Of a DNA stretch of 64,000 nucleotides, positions 54,496 to 62,514 are shown one piece after another. The translations under genes were made by a program, and so were the position numbers. Source of the DNA: Hymenobacter psoromatis. GTDB lineage: Bacteria; Bacteroidota; Bacteroidia; Cytophagales; Hymenobacteraceae. The stretch's first letter is position 1; every line of letters starts with the position of its first letter. Location of the stretch: contig NZ_JAIFAG010000001.1 in assembly GCF_020012125.1 (NCBI RefSeq), positions 1,798,001 through 1,862,000 of the forward strand, written 5' to 3'. The notes under the pieces are model-generated. The model was not told the DNA's origin, made no database searches, and worked only from the letters and a program-made list of their open reading frames with translations.

Positions 54496-57400
54496 CTACC
54501 CCACCCAGCCGCCGCCCGCGCGCACGCGCTCCAGCAGCGCCGCGTGGTGCGGCACCCGCTGCAACACCAGCTCATTGCCGAGCAATACCAGCTGCTGGCG
54601 GGCGCGCGTCACGGCCACGTTGAGCTTGCGGTCTACCTGGCCGCTTTCGTCGGGCGAGACCATCAATTCTAATTGGTGCTCGTGGTGGCAGCAGAAGCTC
54701 ACGATAATCACCTCGCGCTGCGAGCCCTGGTAGCGCTCCACGGTATCGACGCTGACCTGGGCCAGCGCGGGCAACTCGTGCGCCTGGGCCAGCTGAGCCA
54801 GGCGCGCGCGGATGCGGGCCGCCTGGTTGCGGTAGCTGGCGATGATGCCCAGCGTGGCTTCGGGGTCGAAGGCCGGGCCGTAGCCCTGCGCTACTTGCAG
54901 GGCGGCGCGGGCGGCCAGCTCGGCCTCCTGGCTCGATTCCTTTTGCGAAAAGTCGTCGGGCTGGCGGCGGGTGGGCACGAACACTAGCCGCTGGCGGCGC
55001 AGCGCCTCCCCAAAGGCATCGGCGGCCGGAACCCAGGCGCTGGGGTTGAGGCTGGCGTGCTGCCAGGGCATGGGGCTGCACAATTGGCCGCCGTAGAAGT
55101 CGTCGTTGACGAGCGCGGCCAAGTCGGCGTGGGCGCGGTACTGGTTGGCGAGCGTGCCGTGGGCGTAGGGCCACCGCGCCTCGGCCCGCCGAAACAGGCG
55201 TTCGAAGTAGGAGTTGCGCAGGTTGGTGAGGCCTAATTGCTCGCGCAGCAGCTCGGCTACGGCGGGGGCCACGGCGCTGGTTTCGGCCTCCTGGGTCACC
55301 ACGGCGGGCAGCTGGCGGTGGTCGCCGATGAGAATAAATTTCTTCGCCTTCGCCAACAGCGCCAGCATGGGGCCTTCGAGCACCTGGCTGGCCTCGTCTA
55401 CCACGGCCACGTCAAAATTCTTCAATTGAAACAACTCGGGCCGACCCAGCAGGCTACTAATAGTACCCACATAAAGCGGCGTATTGGTAAGCCGCGCCCT
55501 CACCATCTGGCGGGTGGGCAGGTCCCGAATCATGTTATCCAGCAAATACGGCCGGTAGGCGGGCGAGGTGCCCAGCCGCGAGCCGATGCGGATAAACGGC
55601 AGCCCGGCCGCAATTAATTGCTCACATATTTCATCCACCGCCCGGTTAGTATAGGCAGCCAGCAGCGTGTTTTTATCATCGGCCACGAGCCGAATAGCCA
55701 GCTCGCGCAGCACCGAGCGGGTTTTGCCGGTGCCGGGCGGCCCGCAGAGCACAAACCAGTCGGGCGCAGCCAGGGCGCGGGCCATCACCGCTTCGGCCGC
55801 CGTGGCGGGGGTAGGGCGGGCGGCATCCCAGCCCTCGGGCGGGCGCGGGGCGGTGCGGGCCAGCAGCTGGCGGCGGCGCGCCGGGGGCAGGCTCAGAAAG
55901 CTCGTCAGCCCCGCCCACTCGCGCCGGAAGGTATCATACGTATCGGGCTCCAGGGCCCAGTGCGAGTGGCCGAGCAGGTAGCGCGGGGCCAGGCGGCGGT
56001 TGCGCACGGCCAGCACCACGCGGCCATCGGTGGCCAGGTCCTCGGCCAGCGTCACTTTAACTACCTGCGCGTCGAGAACGGATAAGCTGTAGGGGCGGGG
56101 CTTATCCCCACCCGCCGTTGCCCGTTCAGGTTGGCTATCGTCTGGCCCCGCTTGTTCTGACGCCGGGGCGGGGGCCAGCCCCGCCCCTACCCGCCGGGGG
56201 TAGAGAATCAGCGTATCGCCGGCCCGGAAGTTCACCTCCCTACCCCCCGCCGGGCGCTGGAAGATGAGGTGCGGGCCAAGGCCGTCGCGGGCGTCATCGG
56301 GGGCGTTGCTGTGGTCTTCGATTAATTCCAGCTCATCGAGCAGGCTGAAATTCTGATGCTTGCGAGCTTGCGGCAGCAGCCACAACCCGGCCTGGCCGCC
56401 GGCGTCGCCGGGGCGGCCCTCGTCGCCGAGCAGGGCCAGGCGCATTTCGCGGGCTGCGAAGCGGGTTAGCTCCAGGCAGTAGGCGCGCTCGGTGCGGTCG
56501 GCGGCGGCCCATACGTTGGCAGTTTTTTCGGCTTTTTCGCGGTTGAAGGGCGGTACGGCGGCCAGGTTAGGGCGCAGCATGGGGGCCAGCAGGGCGGCCG
56601 TCTGACCGGGGCCGGTGGCGCGGGCCAGTTGCAATTCCAGGCCCACGAGCTGGTTGCGGGCGGCCAGCAATTGGTCCACCAGCGCCAGGTTTTGCAACAC
56701 CGGACGCACGGCGGGCTGGTCCTCGGCCGCGTTAGAATACAAGATGCTGGTGCGGCCCCGGCCGGCGGTTTCGCCATCGGCCCCAAACACCGATTCTAAT
56801 AACAAACGGTAGAGCTGCGCCTGGGCGGCGTGGTTAGTCCAGGGCTCGGCCACGGGCACTTTCACCGAGCTTTTCAACTCCACCAGGTCGTAGCCGGTAG
56901 GGCTTTCGTGCAGCAGGTCGAGGCGACCTTGCAGGCCATAGGTGGCCGACAGAAAAGTAGGTTCGAGGAAGCAGTCGGCCAGGCGCAGGGGTTGTTGCTG
57001 GTAGCCGCTACGCGAGCCTGCCACGAAGCCCTGCCGCTGCGCCTGGCGCAGTGTGCGGTGGTGGCGGCGCAGGTCGTTCAGCAATTCGGGCACCCCGGTT
57101 CGAGTCTGAAACTCGGGCAACGTACTCAGCGTGAGCGGCTCGGCGCGAAAGAGTTTTTTGGTCAGAAAGTGTTCGAGGTCGAAATCTTCGGTTCGTTTTT
57201 CGTTGCTGATTTTTCGTTGTCCGTTTTCAGGCGTTTCAGTAGCCGTAGCGGCCAGCTCGGACCCAGCCGCTAAGTCTTCAGCTGATAACTGATAAGTATT
57301 ACCTGATAACTGACTAGCCGCGTGGCTCACCTCCTCATCGAGCAGGCGGTTAACGAGGTTGCCGACGACCAGCGAGCGCGAGGTTTCATCAGGCAAAAAT

Positions 57401-58143
57401 GACTTCAGCAAAGCCAGCTCGCCGAAGGTGCCATCGCGCTGCGCGCACTCGGCCAGCGTCGTCACGCTGATGAGGTAGTCGGGCTCCAGCACCACGCGGC
57501 GAGGGCGCACGCGGCCATCGGGCAGCCGCACGGGGCCGATGAGGTTGAGCGCGGGGTGCAGCGCGGCGGCGGGCAGTAGTAGGCTTTCGTAGGCTTCAGG
57601 TAGCACCAGCTGGAAGGGGCCGGGCGGGCGGCCATCGGCGGGCGTGCTCAGCTCCACGGTCAGCACGCCGGTGGCTAGGTCGGCGTGCAGTACCTGCACC
57701 CGCCACACGGTGCGCGGGTCGGTGGCGGGAGTACCGGCGGCATCGGGCGCGACGAGGGGGGTAGGGCCGGCGAGCCGCGCCGCATCGGGCGCGGCAGGGG
57801 GGGTAGGGCCGGCGTAGGGCTCACCGGTGAGGGCTTCGAGCAATTCGGCCACGGCCGCGAAGCCGGTAGCTACTTCGGTGGCGGTGCCAGGGTAGCTTTC
57901 GTGCAGCACCAGGTTGGCGGCCACGCGCAGGTCTTGCAGGCGGGCGCGCAGGCCGGGGGCCAGTTCCAGGGCGTAGCACGCGCCGCCTATTGCCTGGAAC
58001 AGGTTGCCGAACGGCGCTTTGCGGCGCTTGTAGTCGGCCCGCAGCAGGCTTTCCAGCAGCTTGCGCAGGCGGGGCAGCTGGTCGGCGGGCGCGGCGAGGG
58101 GGTCGGCCAGCGCGGCGAGACGGGCGTGGGGCAGGTCGGACAA
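54496..58143 (-). CDS. Dna2-like nuclease-helicase (PD-(D/E)XK plus SF1)
   Basis: 1215 aa, TTG start (MSDLPHARLAALADP), no ATG nearby. After an N-terminal helical region, a nuclease core is suggested by YGLQGRLDLLHE...DLVELKSS (about 430-455: Asp, then Glu-x-Lys). The C-terminal SF1B helicase has Walker A CGPPGTGKT (about 800), VVDEASQ (about 890), GDHRQLP, NQYRAH, RYQGSQREVIIVSF and NVAVTRARQQ. Together these resemble Dna2/Upf1-type enzymes. The coding sequence includes an in-frame palindromic element, an AT-rich linker and a tandem 42-nt duplication. Role in repair or defence is open. Confidence 0.8.
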   Translation of the reverse strand: MSDLPHARLAALADPLAAPADQLPRLRKLLESLLRADYKRRKAPFGNLFQAIGGACYALELAPGLRARLQDLRVAANLVLHESYPGTATEVATGFAAVAELLEALTGEPYAGPTPPAAPDAARLAGPTPLVAPDAAGTPATDPRTVWRVQVLHADLATGVLTVELSTPADGRPPGPFQLVLPEAYESLLLPAAALHPALNLIGPVRLPDGRVRPRRVVLEPDYLISVTTLAECAQRDGTFGELALLKSFLPDETSRSLVVGNLVNRLLDEEVSHAASQLSGNTYQLSAEDLAAGSELAATATETPENGQRKISNEKRTEDFDLEHFLTKKLFRAEPLTLSTLPEFQTRTGVPELLNDLRRHHRTLRQAQRQGFVAGSRSGYQQQPLRLADCFLEPTFLSATYGLQGRLDLLHESPTGYDLVELKSSVKVPVAEPWTNHAAQAQLYRLLLESVFGADGETAGRGRTSILYSNAAEDQPAVRPVLQNLALVDQLLAARNQLVGLELQLARATGPGQTAALLAPMLRPNLAAVPPFNREKAEKTANVWAAADRTERAYCLELTRFAAREMRLALLGDEGRPGDAGGQAGLWLLPQARKHQNFSLLDELELIEDHSNAPDDARDGLGPHLIFQRPAGGREVNFRAGDTLILYPRRVGAGLAPAPASEQAGPDDSQPERATAGGDKPRPYSLSVLDAQVVKVTLAEDLATDGRVVLAVRNRRLAPRYLLGHSHWALEPDTYDTFRREWAGLTSFLSLPPARRRQLLARTAPRPPEGWDAARPTPATAAEAVMARALAAPDWFVLCGPPGTGKTRSVLRELAIRLVADDKNTLLAAYTNRAVDEICEQLIAAGLPFIRIGSRLGTSPAYRPYLLDNMIRDLPTRQMVRARLTNTPLYVGTISSLLGRPELFQLKNFDVAVVDEASQVLEGPMLALLAKAKKFILIGDHRQLPAVVTQEAETSAVAPAVAELLREQLGLTNLRNSYFERLFRRAEARWPYAHGTLANQYRAHADLAALVNDDFYGGQLCSPMPWQHASLNPSAWVPAADAFGEALRRQRLVFVPTRRQPDDFSQKESSQEAELAARAALQVAQGYGPAFDPEATLGIIASYRNQAARIRARLAQLAQAHELPALAQVSVDTVERYQGSQREVIIVSFCCHHEHQLELMVSPDESGQVDRKLNVAVTRARQQLVLLGNELVLQRVPHHAALLERVRAGGGWVG
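56089..56190 (-). repeat. 102-bp palindromic element in frame inside the helicase gene
   Basis: Ends with 14-bp inverted repeats GTAGGGGCGGGGCT / AGCCCCGCCCCTAC. It is exactly 34 codons long and encodes a Gly/Ala/Pro-rich stretch (GAGLAPAPASEQAG ... GDKPRPYS) between helicase blocks. The left arm resembles the intergenic elements at 42076 and 58258 (GGGGCTTATCCCC...GCCGTTGCC). Confidence 0.8.
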
Positions 58144-58197
58144 ATCTGGTGGGCTAGTAGTTTTTCGTTTAGCGAAGCTACTAGCTTAGCGCGCAAC

Positions 58198-58293
58198 AAA
58201 AGGAGGGTGCGGGGTAAGCCCCCGCACCCTCCTTTGATAGAGAACAATTACCGGGCGAATCGTGCAACGCCGGGCGGAGGCCAGCCCCGCACC
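58198..58293. repeat. palindromic element and terminator after gpmA
   Basis: A 16-bp hairpin AAAGGAGGGTGCGGGG / CCCCGCACCCTCCTTT with a 5-nt loop, and an inverted copy of the GGTGCGGGGCTGGCC...GTTGC element ending against the gpmA stop codon. Confidence 0.75.
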
Positions 58294-58980
58294 TTACAAA
58301 TAATAATGCTTTATCGCCTTTAGCTCCTCGTCCAACTCATACACCAGCGGCTGGCCAGTAGGGATTTCGAGGTTGATAACGTCCTCATCCGATAAGTGGT
58401 CGAGGTGCTGGACCAGGGCGCGCAGGCTGTTGCCGTGGGCCACGATGATGGCGCGCTGGCCGGCGCGCAAGGCGGGCGTAATGGTGTCCTCCCAATAAGG
58501 GAGCACCCGCGCCATTGTATCCAGCAGGTTTTCGGTACGGGGCAGCTGCTGGTCGGTCAGGGCCTGGTAGCGGCGGTCGTGGCCGGGGAAGCGGGGGTCG
58601 GCGGCGGGGAGGGCGGGCGGGCGCTCGTGGGCATCGCGCCGCCACTTGTGCACCTGCTCGTCGCCGTATTTTTCGGCGGTTTCGGCCTTGTTGAGCTCTT
58701 GCAGTGCGCCGTAAAAACGCTCATTGAGCCGCCACGATTTCTCGACTGGCAGCCACAGCTCGTCCAGCTTTTCGAGGGTAATGTCCAGGGTCTGGATGGC
58801 CCGCTTGAGCACCGACGTATAGGCCCGGTCGAACTCGTAGCCGTGGGCTTTGAGCGCTTCGCCGGCGCGGGCGGCCTCCTGCCGGCCCTGGTCGGTGAGG
58901 TCCACGTCGGTCCAGCCGGTGAAGCGGTTTTCCTGGTTCCAGGTGCTCTGGCCGTGGCGGAGCAAGACGAGTTTTAGCAT
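58294..58980 (-). CDS. gpmA: 2,3-bisphosphoglycerate-dependent phosphoglycerate mutase
   Basis: Interconverts 3- and 2-phosphoglycerate in glycolysis. 228 aa. [20 protein letters not shown] carries the phosphohistidine at about residue 10; [14 protein letters not shown] and the late [16 protein letters not shown] (second His) complete the site. Length is typical of the dPGM class. A palindromic repeat lies directly before the start and another after the stop. Confidence 0.97.
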   Translation of the reverse strand: MLKLVLLRHGQSTWNQENRFTGWTDVDLTDQGRQEAARAGEALKAHGYEFDRAYTSVLKRAIQTLDITLEKLDELWLPVEKSWRLNERFYGALQELNKAETAEKYGDEQVHKWRRDAHERPPALPAADPRFPGHDRRYQALTDQQLPRTENLLDTMARVLPYWEDTITPALRAGQRAIIVAHGNSLRALVQHLDHLSDEDVINLEIPTGQPLVYELDEELKAIKHYYL

Positions 58981-58981
58981 A

Positions 58982-59046
58982 GTAGCGGCATACGCCTCGG
59001 CGCGTGCGGGTTAACGTTAAGCCGCACACGCTAAAGCGTATGCTAC
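58982..59046. repeat. palindromic repeat between gpmA and the DUF2911 gene
   Basis: GTAGCGGCATACGCC... mirrored by ...GCGTATGCTAC, inner CGCGTGCGG / CCGCACACG, loop GTTAACGTTAA. A third palindrome type in the window. It covers the gpmA upstream region, so promoter elements must lie inside or beyond it. Confidence 0.7.
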
Positions 59047-59052
59047 GAGCAC

Positions 59053-59595
59053 TTACTTCACCACGAAATCGGCCTGCGTTTTGCCCCACATCATAGCCAC
59101 TTTGCCGCTCTTATCGGCCGTGATAGTGAACTCCTCGACGGGCGCGGCCACGGTTTTGAGCTTCACTTTCAGGCGCAGGGCATCGTCCTTTTCCTGGTAT
59201 TTAAAGGCACCCCACTGCTTGGCCGTCTTGTTGAAGATAACCGTCCACTCGGTGGGGCCGGGAATGGTGAAGAGCGCGTAGGAGCCGGCCGCCAGCGCCT
59301 GGCCGTTGACTTTCACCGGCTTATTCACCGTGAAGGTGGTGGCCTCATTGGCCCCGGTGCGCCACACCTCGCCGGTAGGGGCCAGCGGCGACTTCGCGCC
59401 AAACGCCTCGCGGCCCTTCAGCGAGGGGCGGCTGTAGTCGATGGTAAGGTCGGTACTGCCCACGGTGGTTTTGACTTCGGCCGGCGGGCTGGGGCGCTTG
59501 GATTTGTCTTCGGGCATAGTGCCCTGGGCCAAGGCGGTGGTGGTTTGCAGCAGCAGGGCCGCGCCGGCGAGCGCGGCAAGGGGTAGGAAGCGCAT
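59053..59595 (-). CDS. DUF2911 family secreted protein
   Basis: 180 aa with signal peptide (MRFLPLAALAGAALLLQTTTALAQ). The mature part has VGSTDLTIDYSRPSLKGREAF, VWRTGANEATTFTVNK and LAAGSYALFTIPGPTEWTVIFNK, the DUF2911 signature, widespread in Bacteroidota. Likely a periplasmic beta-sandwich of unknown function. It is followed by gpmA 72 nt downstream. Confidence 0.92.
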   Translation of the reverse strand: MRFLPLAALAGAALLLQTTTALAQGTMPEDKSKRPSPPAEVKTTVGSTDLTIDYSRPSLKGREAFGAKSPLAPTGEVWRTGANEATTFTVNKPVKVNGQALAAGSYALFTIPGPTEWTVIFNKTAKQWGAFKYQEKDDALRLKVKLKTVAAPVEEFTITADKSGKVAMMWGKTQADFVVK

Positions 59596-59686
59596 GGTAT
59601 TTTAAGGTAAGTTGGGTGTGAGTGGGTAAGCGCGGAGGCAGGCAATTAGTTTAAAGGCATCCGCAAAGCTCATTAACTCCTTGATA

Positions 59687-60121
59687 TTAGCGCTTATAAG
59701 CAGGCGGTTTTATATGCAGCGTTAGGCTGTACACGTAGCACTTCAAAAAGTAGTGTCTCGACTTCGAAGGGTTATCATCGTAGCTCACTACTTCAGCTAA
59801 GGAAGCGTTTTTACCGATGTAGCGTTGAACGTAGACTGGCACATCTGTAGGCAGGCCGTTCAGCGGAAAATTCACGACTGGAATCTTTCCAGCCTGCCAT
59901 TCTCGGTAGTAGCGAAGATAATCGGCAGTGTCCCTTAAGCTGGTTATATAAAGAGTGGAGTTTGCCGGCCCCTTGAATGTATCGTAGCAATACATTTTGG
60001 GGTGCGCTTTAATTTTCTCTTGGTAGGCAACAGTACAATAGTAACATACAATAATTACCAGAAGGAAACCCGATACTAATACTACGTTTAGCAACAGTGG
60101 CTTTTTTTCAAACACATTCAT
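59687..60121 (-). CDS. hypothetical membrane-anchored protein
   Basis: 144 aa from MNVFEKKPLLLNVV, with one N-terminal helix (VVLVSGFLLVIIVCYYCTVAY) then a polar domain with several Tyr and Cys (YCYDTFKGPANSTLYI, YFLKCYVYSL). Orientation suggests a periplasmic domain. AT-rich and of no recognised family. It starts 25 nt after the MFS stop on the same strand. Confidence 0.55.
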   Translation of the reverse strand: MNVFEKKPLLLNVVLVSGFLLVIIVCYYCTVAYQEKIKAHPKMYCYDTFKGPANSTLYITSLRDTADYLRYYREWQAGKIPVVNFPLNGLPTDVPVYVQRYIGKNASLAEVVSYDDNPSKSRHYFLKCYVYSLTLHIKPPAYKR

Positions 60122-60145
60122 AGTGCATCCAACCAAAGTTCAAAC

Positions 60146-61423
60146 CTACATATTGCCCCTGGCCTTGGTTTCGCCCATGCGCCAGTACACGAGCAGCGAA
60201 ATAAACGCGCAGCCCGTCACGTACCAGTAGAAGTATTCGGCCACGCCGTGCTCCTTGGCCAGCAGGGCCAGGTATTCGGCCGTGCCGCCGAAAATGGCGG
60301 CCGTAAGTGCAAACGGCAACCCGACCCCCAAGGCCCGGATGTGGGTCGGAAACAGCTCGGCCTTCACGATGGCCGAGATGCTGGTGTAGCCGCTCACCAC
60401 CAGCAGCGCCGCCACCAGCAGCCCCCAGGCCGCCCAACTGCTGCTGGTGTGGGCCAGCGTGCGCAGCAGCGGCACCGTGCCCAGCGTGGCCCCAATGCCG
60501 AAAAACAGCAGTACCGGCCGCCGCCCCACCACGTCGGAAACCGCCCCCAGCAGCGGCTGAAACAGCAGCGCCACGGCCATCGCCCCGAACGAGATAAGGG
60601 TGGCCTGCTCCTTGGTAAAGCCGCTGGTATTGACCAAAAATTTCTGCGCGTAGGTAGTAAACGTGTAGAAGGCCAGCGTGCCGCCCAGCGTGAGGCCCAC
60701 CACCGTGAGCGTTTCGCGGGGGTAGGCTTTCAATTGCTGAAGGGCGGAAGGCCGGGCCGGCCGGGCGCTGGCAGCTTCAACGGCCTGCTCCTGCTCGAAA
60801 GCGGCGGTTTCGCGCATGTGGGTGCGCAGCAGCAAGGCCCCCAGCGCCGCCCCCGCCCCGATGACGAACGGGATGCGCCAGCCCCAGGCCGTCAGCTCGG
60901 CCGGGGTCATCAGTTGCTGCAAGGTGAGCTGCACGATGAGCGCCAGCAGCTGCCCGCCCATGAGGGTGAGGTACTGAAAGCTCGACCAGAAGCCCCGGTG
61001 CCCCTCGCCGGCCATCTCGCTCAGGTAGGTGGCCGAGGTGCCGTACTCGCCGCCCACGCTCAGCCCTTGCAGCAGCCGCGCCAGCAGCAGCAGCGCCGGC
61101 GCGCCCAGCCCAATGGTGGCATAGCCGGGCGCGCCGGCAATGAGCAGCGAGCCGCCCGCCATCAAGCGCACCGAGAGCAGCAGCGCGGCGCGCCTACCCC
61201 GCCGGTCGGCGTAGGTGCCCAGCAGCCAGGCCCCGATGGGCCGCATCAAAAAGCCCACCGCGAAGATGGCCGCCGCGTTCAGCAGCTGCGCCGTGGGACT
61301 GGCTTGCGGGAAAAAGACGGGCGCGAAGTACAGCGCAAAGGCCGAGTAGGCGTACCAGTCGTACCACTCCACGAGGTTGCCAATAGAGCCGGAAATAATG
61401 GAGCGCAGGGGGGAAGCGGGCAT
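60146..61423 (-). CDS. MFS transporter, metabolite:H+ symporter type
   Basis: 425 aa with 12 predicted helices. The opening SGSIGNLVEWYDWYAYSAFALYF is typical of the sugar/dicarboxylate porters (ProP/KgtP/ShiA group). Between helices 2 and 3 is GTYADRRGRRAAL, and LQGLSVGGEYGTSATYLSEM and SDVVGRRPVL follow. The likely substrate is an organic acid or osmolyte; not decidable here. Confidence 0.88.
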   Translation of the reverse strand: MPASPLRSIISGSIGNLVEWYDWYAYSAFALYFAPVFFPQASPTAQLLNAAAIFAVGFLMRPIGAWLLGTYADRRGRRAALLLSVRLMAGGSLLIAGAPGYATIGLGAPALLLLARLLQGLSVGGEYGTSATYLSEMAGEGHRGFWSSFQYLTLMGGQLLALIVQLTLQQLMTPAELTAWGWRIPFVIGAGAALGALLLRTHMRETAAFEQEQAVEAASARPARPSALQQLKAYPRETLTVVGLTLGGTLAFYTFTTYAQKFLVNTSGFTKEQATLISFGAMAVALLFQPLLGAVSDVVGRRPVLLFFGIGATLGTVPLLRTLAHTSSSWAAWGLLVAALLVVSGYTSISAIVKAELFPTHIRALGVGLPFALTAAIFGGTAEYLALLAKEHGVAEYFYWYVTGCAFISLLVYWRMGETKARGNM

Positions 61424-61459
61424 AGCCGCGAAGGTAGCGGGCGGGCGGGCGGCTATTAA

Positions 61460-62371
61460 TTAATCTATGAATCTGTTACTTTTACTAAGGTTACACTCAT
61501 TGCAAAGCGTTTGCAAATTATTTAGTTCTGTCAAGCCACCCAGAGAAAACGGTATCTTATGGTCAATCTGTAACTTAACTCCATCATTAACACTTCGTCC
61601 GCAGGCTACGCATTTAAAAGCATCCTTTTTCAAAACCTTATAGCGCAGTCCCAAGGGAATTGCCCGCTTTGATTTATTAGCAACAAGCTTCAAGGGTAAA
61701 TCTGCAATTCCTTCGTCTTTTCCAGTGAATATATAATCTAATTTATTATAAGTCGGTAAAATCTCAAGCTGATATCCTTTATTACCTTGGAAGTGGCCTT
61801 TCAAAATCGAAACAACAATAAAATCGTTGAGAAATTTATCGATGGACGTATTCACAAGCTGCTTTTCCACCGGGTCAAATATTCCAAGGATTAAGTCACT
61901 ATTTTCTGTCACATCAAACCCAAGTTTCTTAAGCAAGTCACAAAATACAATTTGCTTTTGTCGTCTGTGAGCTTGAGCAAGTTGAGAGCTACCCTGATAT
62001 TGCTCTGCAAATTTTAATTTCTGCGTCAAGTAAATAACGTTATCACTTTCTTTTTCCGTGGTTAAATTAACGGAAAAAGTCATCCCCTGCTTTTTGTCAA
62101 TTTTAGTATAACAGAATAACCTATAATGATTGTTAACGTTTTCATAAAGCTGAAGAGAAACTTGCAGCTCCCCATCTTGTATTGGGAAGGTATACCCGTG
62201 CAAATTATCAAGAATATCAAGCCCTGCCTGATTATACTGGATACTATCGGAAACCCCCTTCTTACCAGGCAGAAAAAATTTGCCAATACTTATTTTACCA
62301 CTAAACTCTGCCTGTTTTAAGATGCTTGCGAATTGCCTAGCATCATAATAATAGTCATTCTGTTTTTTCAT
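61460..62371 (-). CDS. HNH endonuclease domain protein
   Basis: 303 aa from MKKQNDYYYDARQFASIL (an upstream ATG adds 22 unlikely residues). The C-terminal 65 residues form an HNH module: CVACG, LQIDHKIPFSLGG, LNNLQTLCNECN, with Cys pairs for zinc and the HNH catalytic His/Asn. The N-terminal 230 residues are beta-rich and unrecognised. The gene is far more AT-rich than the flanks, suggesting horizontal gain. A restriction or defence role is inferred only from the domain. Confidence 0.8.
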   Translation of the reverse strand: MKKQNDYYYDARQFASILKQAEFSGKISIGKFFLPGKKGVSDSIQYNQAGLDILDNLHGYTFPIQDGELQVSLQLYENVNNHYRLFCYTKIDKKQGMTFSVNLTTEKESDNVIYLTQKLKFAEQYQGSSQLAQAHRRQKQIVFCDLLKKLGFDVTENSDLILGIFDPVEKQLVNTSIDKFLNDFIVVSILKGHFQGNKGYQLEILPTYNKLDYIFTGKDEGIADLPLKLVANKSKRAIPLGLRYKVLKKDAFKCVACGRSVNDGVKLQIDHKIPFSLGGLTELNNLQTLCNECNLSKSNRFID

Positions 62372-62470
62372 ATCATGGCTGTTATCATACCACCACCGGC
62401 ATAACATCCACAAGTATAAGTCACAACGAAGTAGCACAGCCCAAAAACTGCCTACCCCCCCACCCCGCCG

Positions 62471-62478
62471 TACCTTTG
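62471..62478 (+). promoter_or_regulatory. -7 element of the FAD-dependent gene
   Basis: TACCTTTG, exact TAnnTTTG, 36 nt before the ATG. Confidence 0.55.
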
Positions 62479-62514
62479 CCGGGCTTTAACGGCTAACTCC
62501 CGTTCGCCCCGCTT

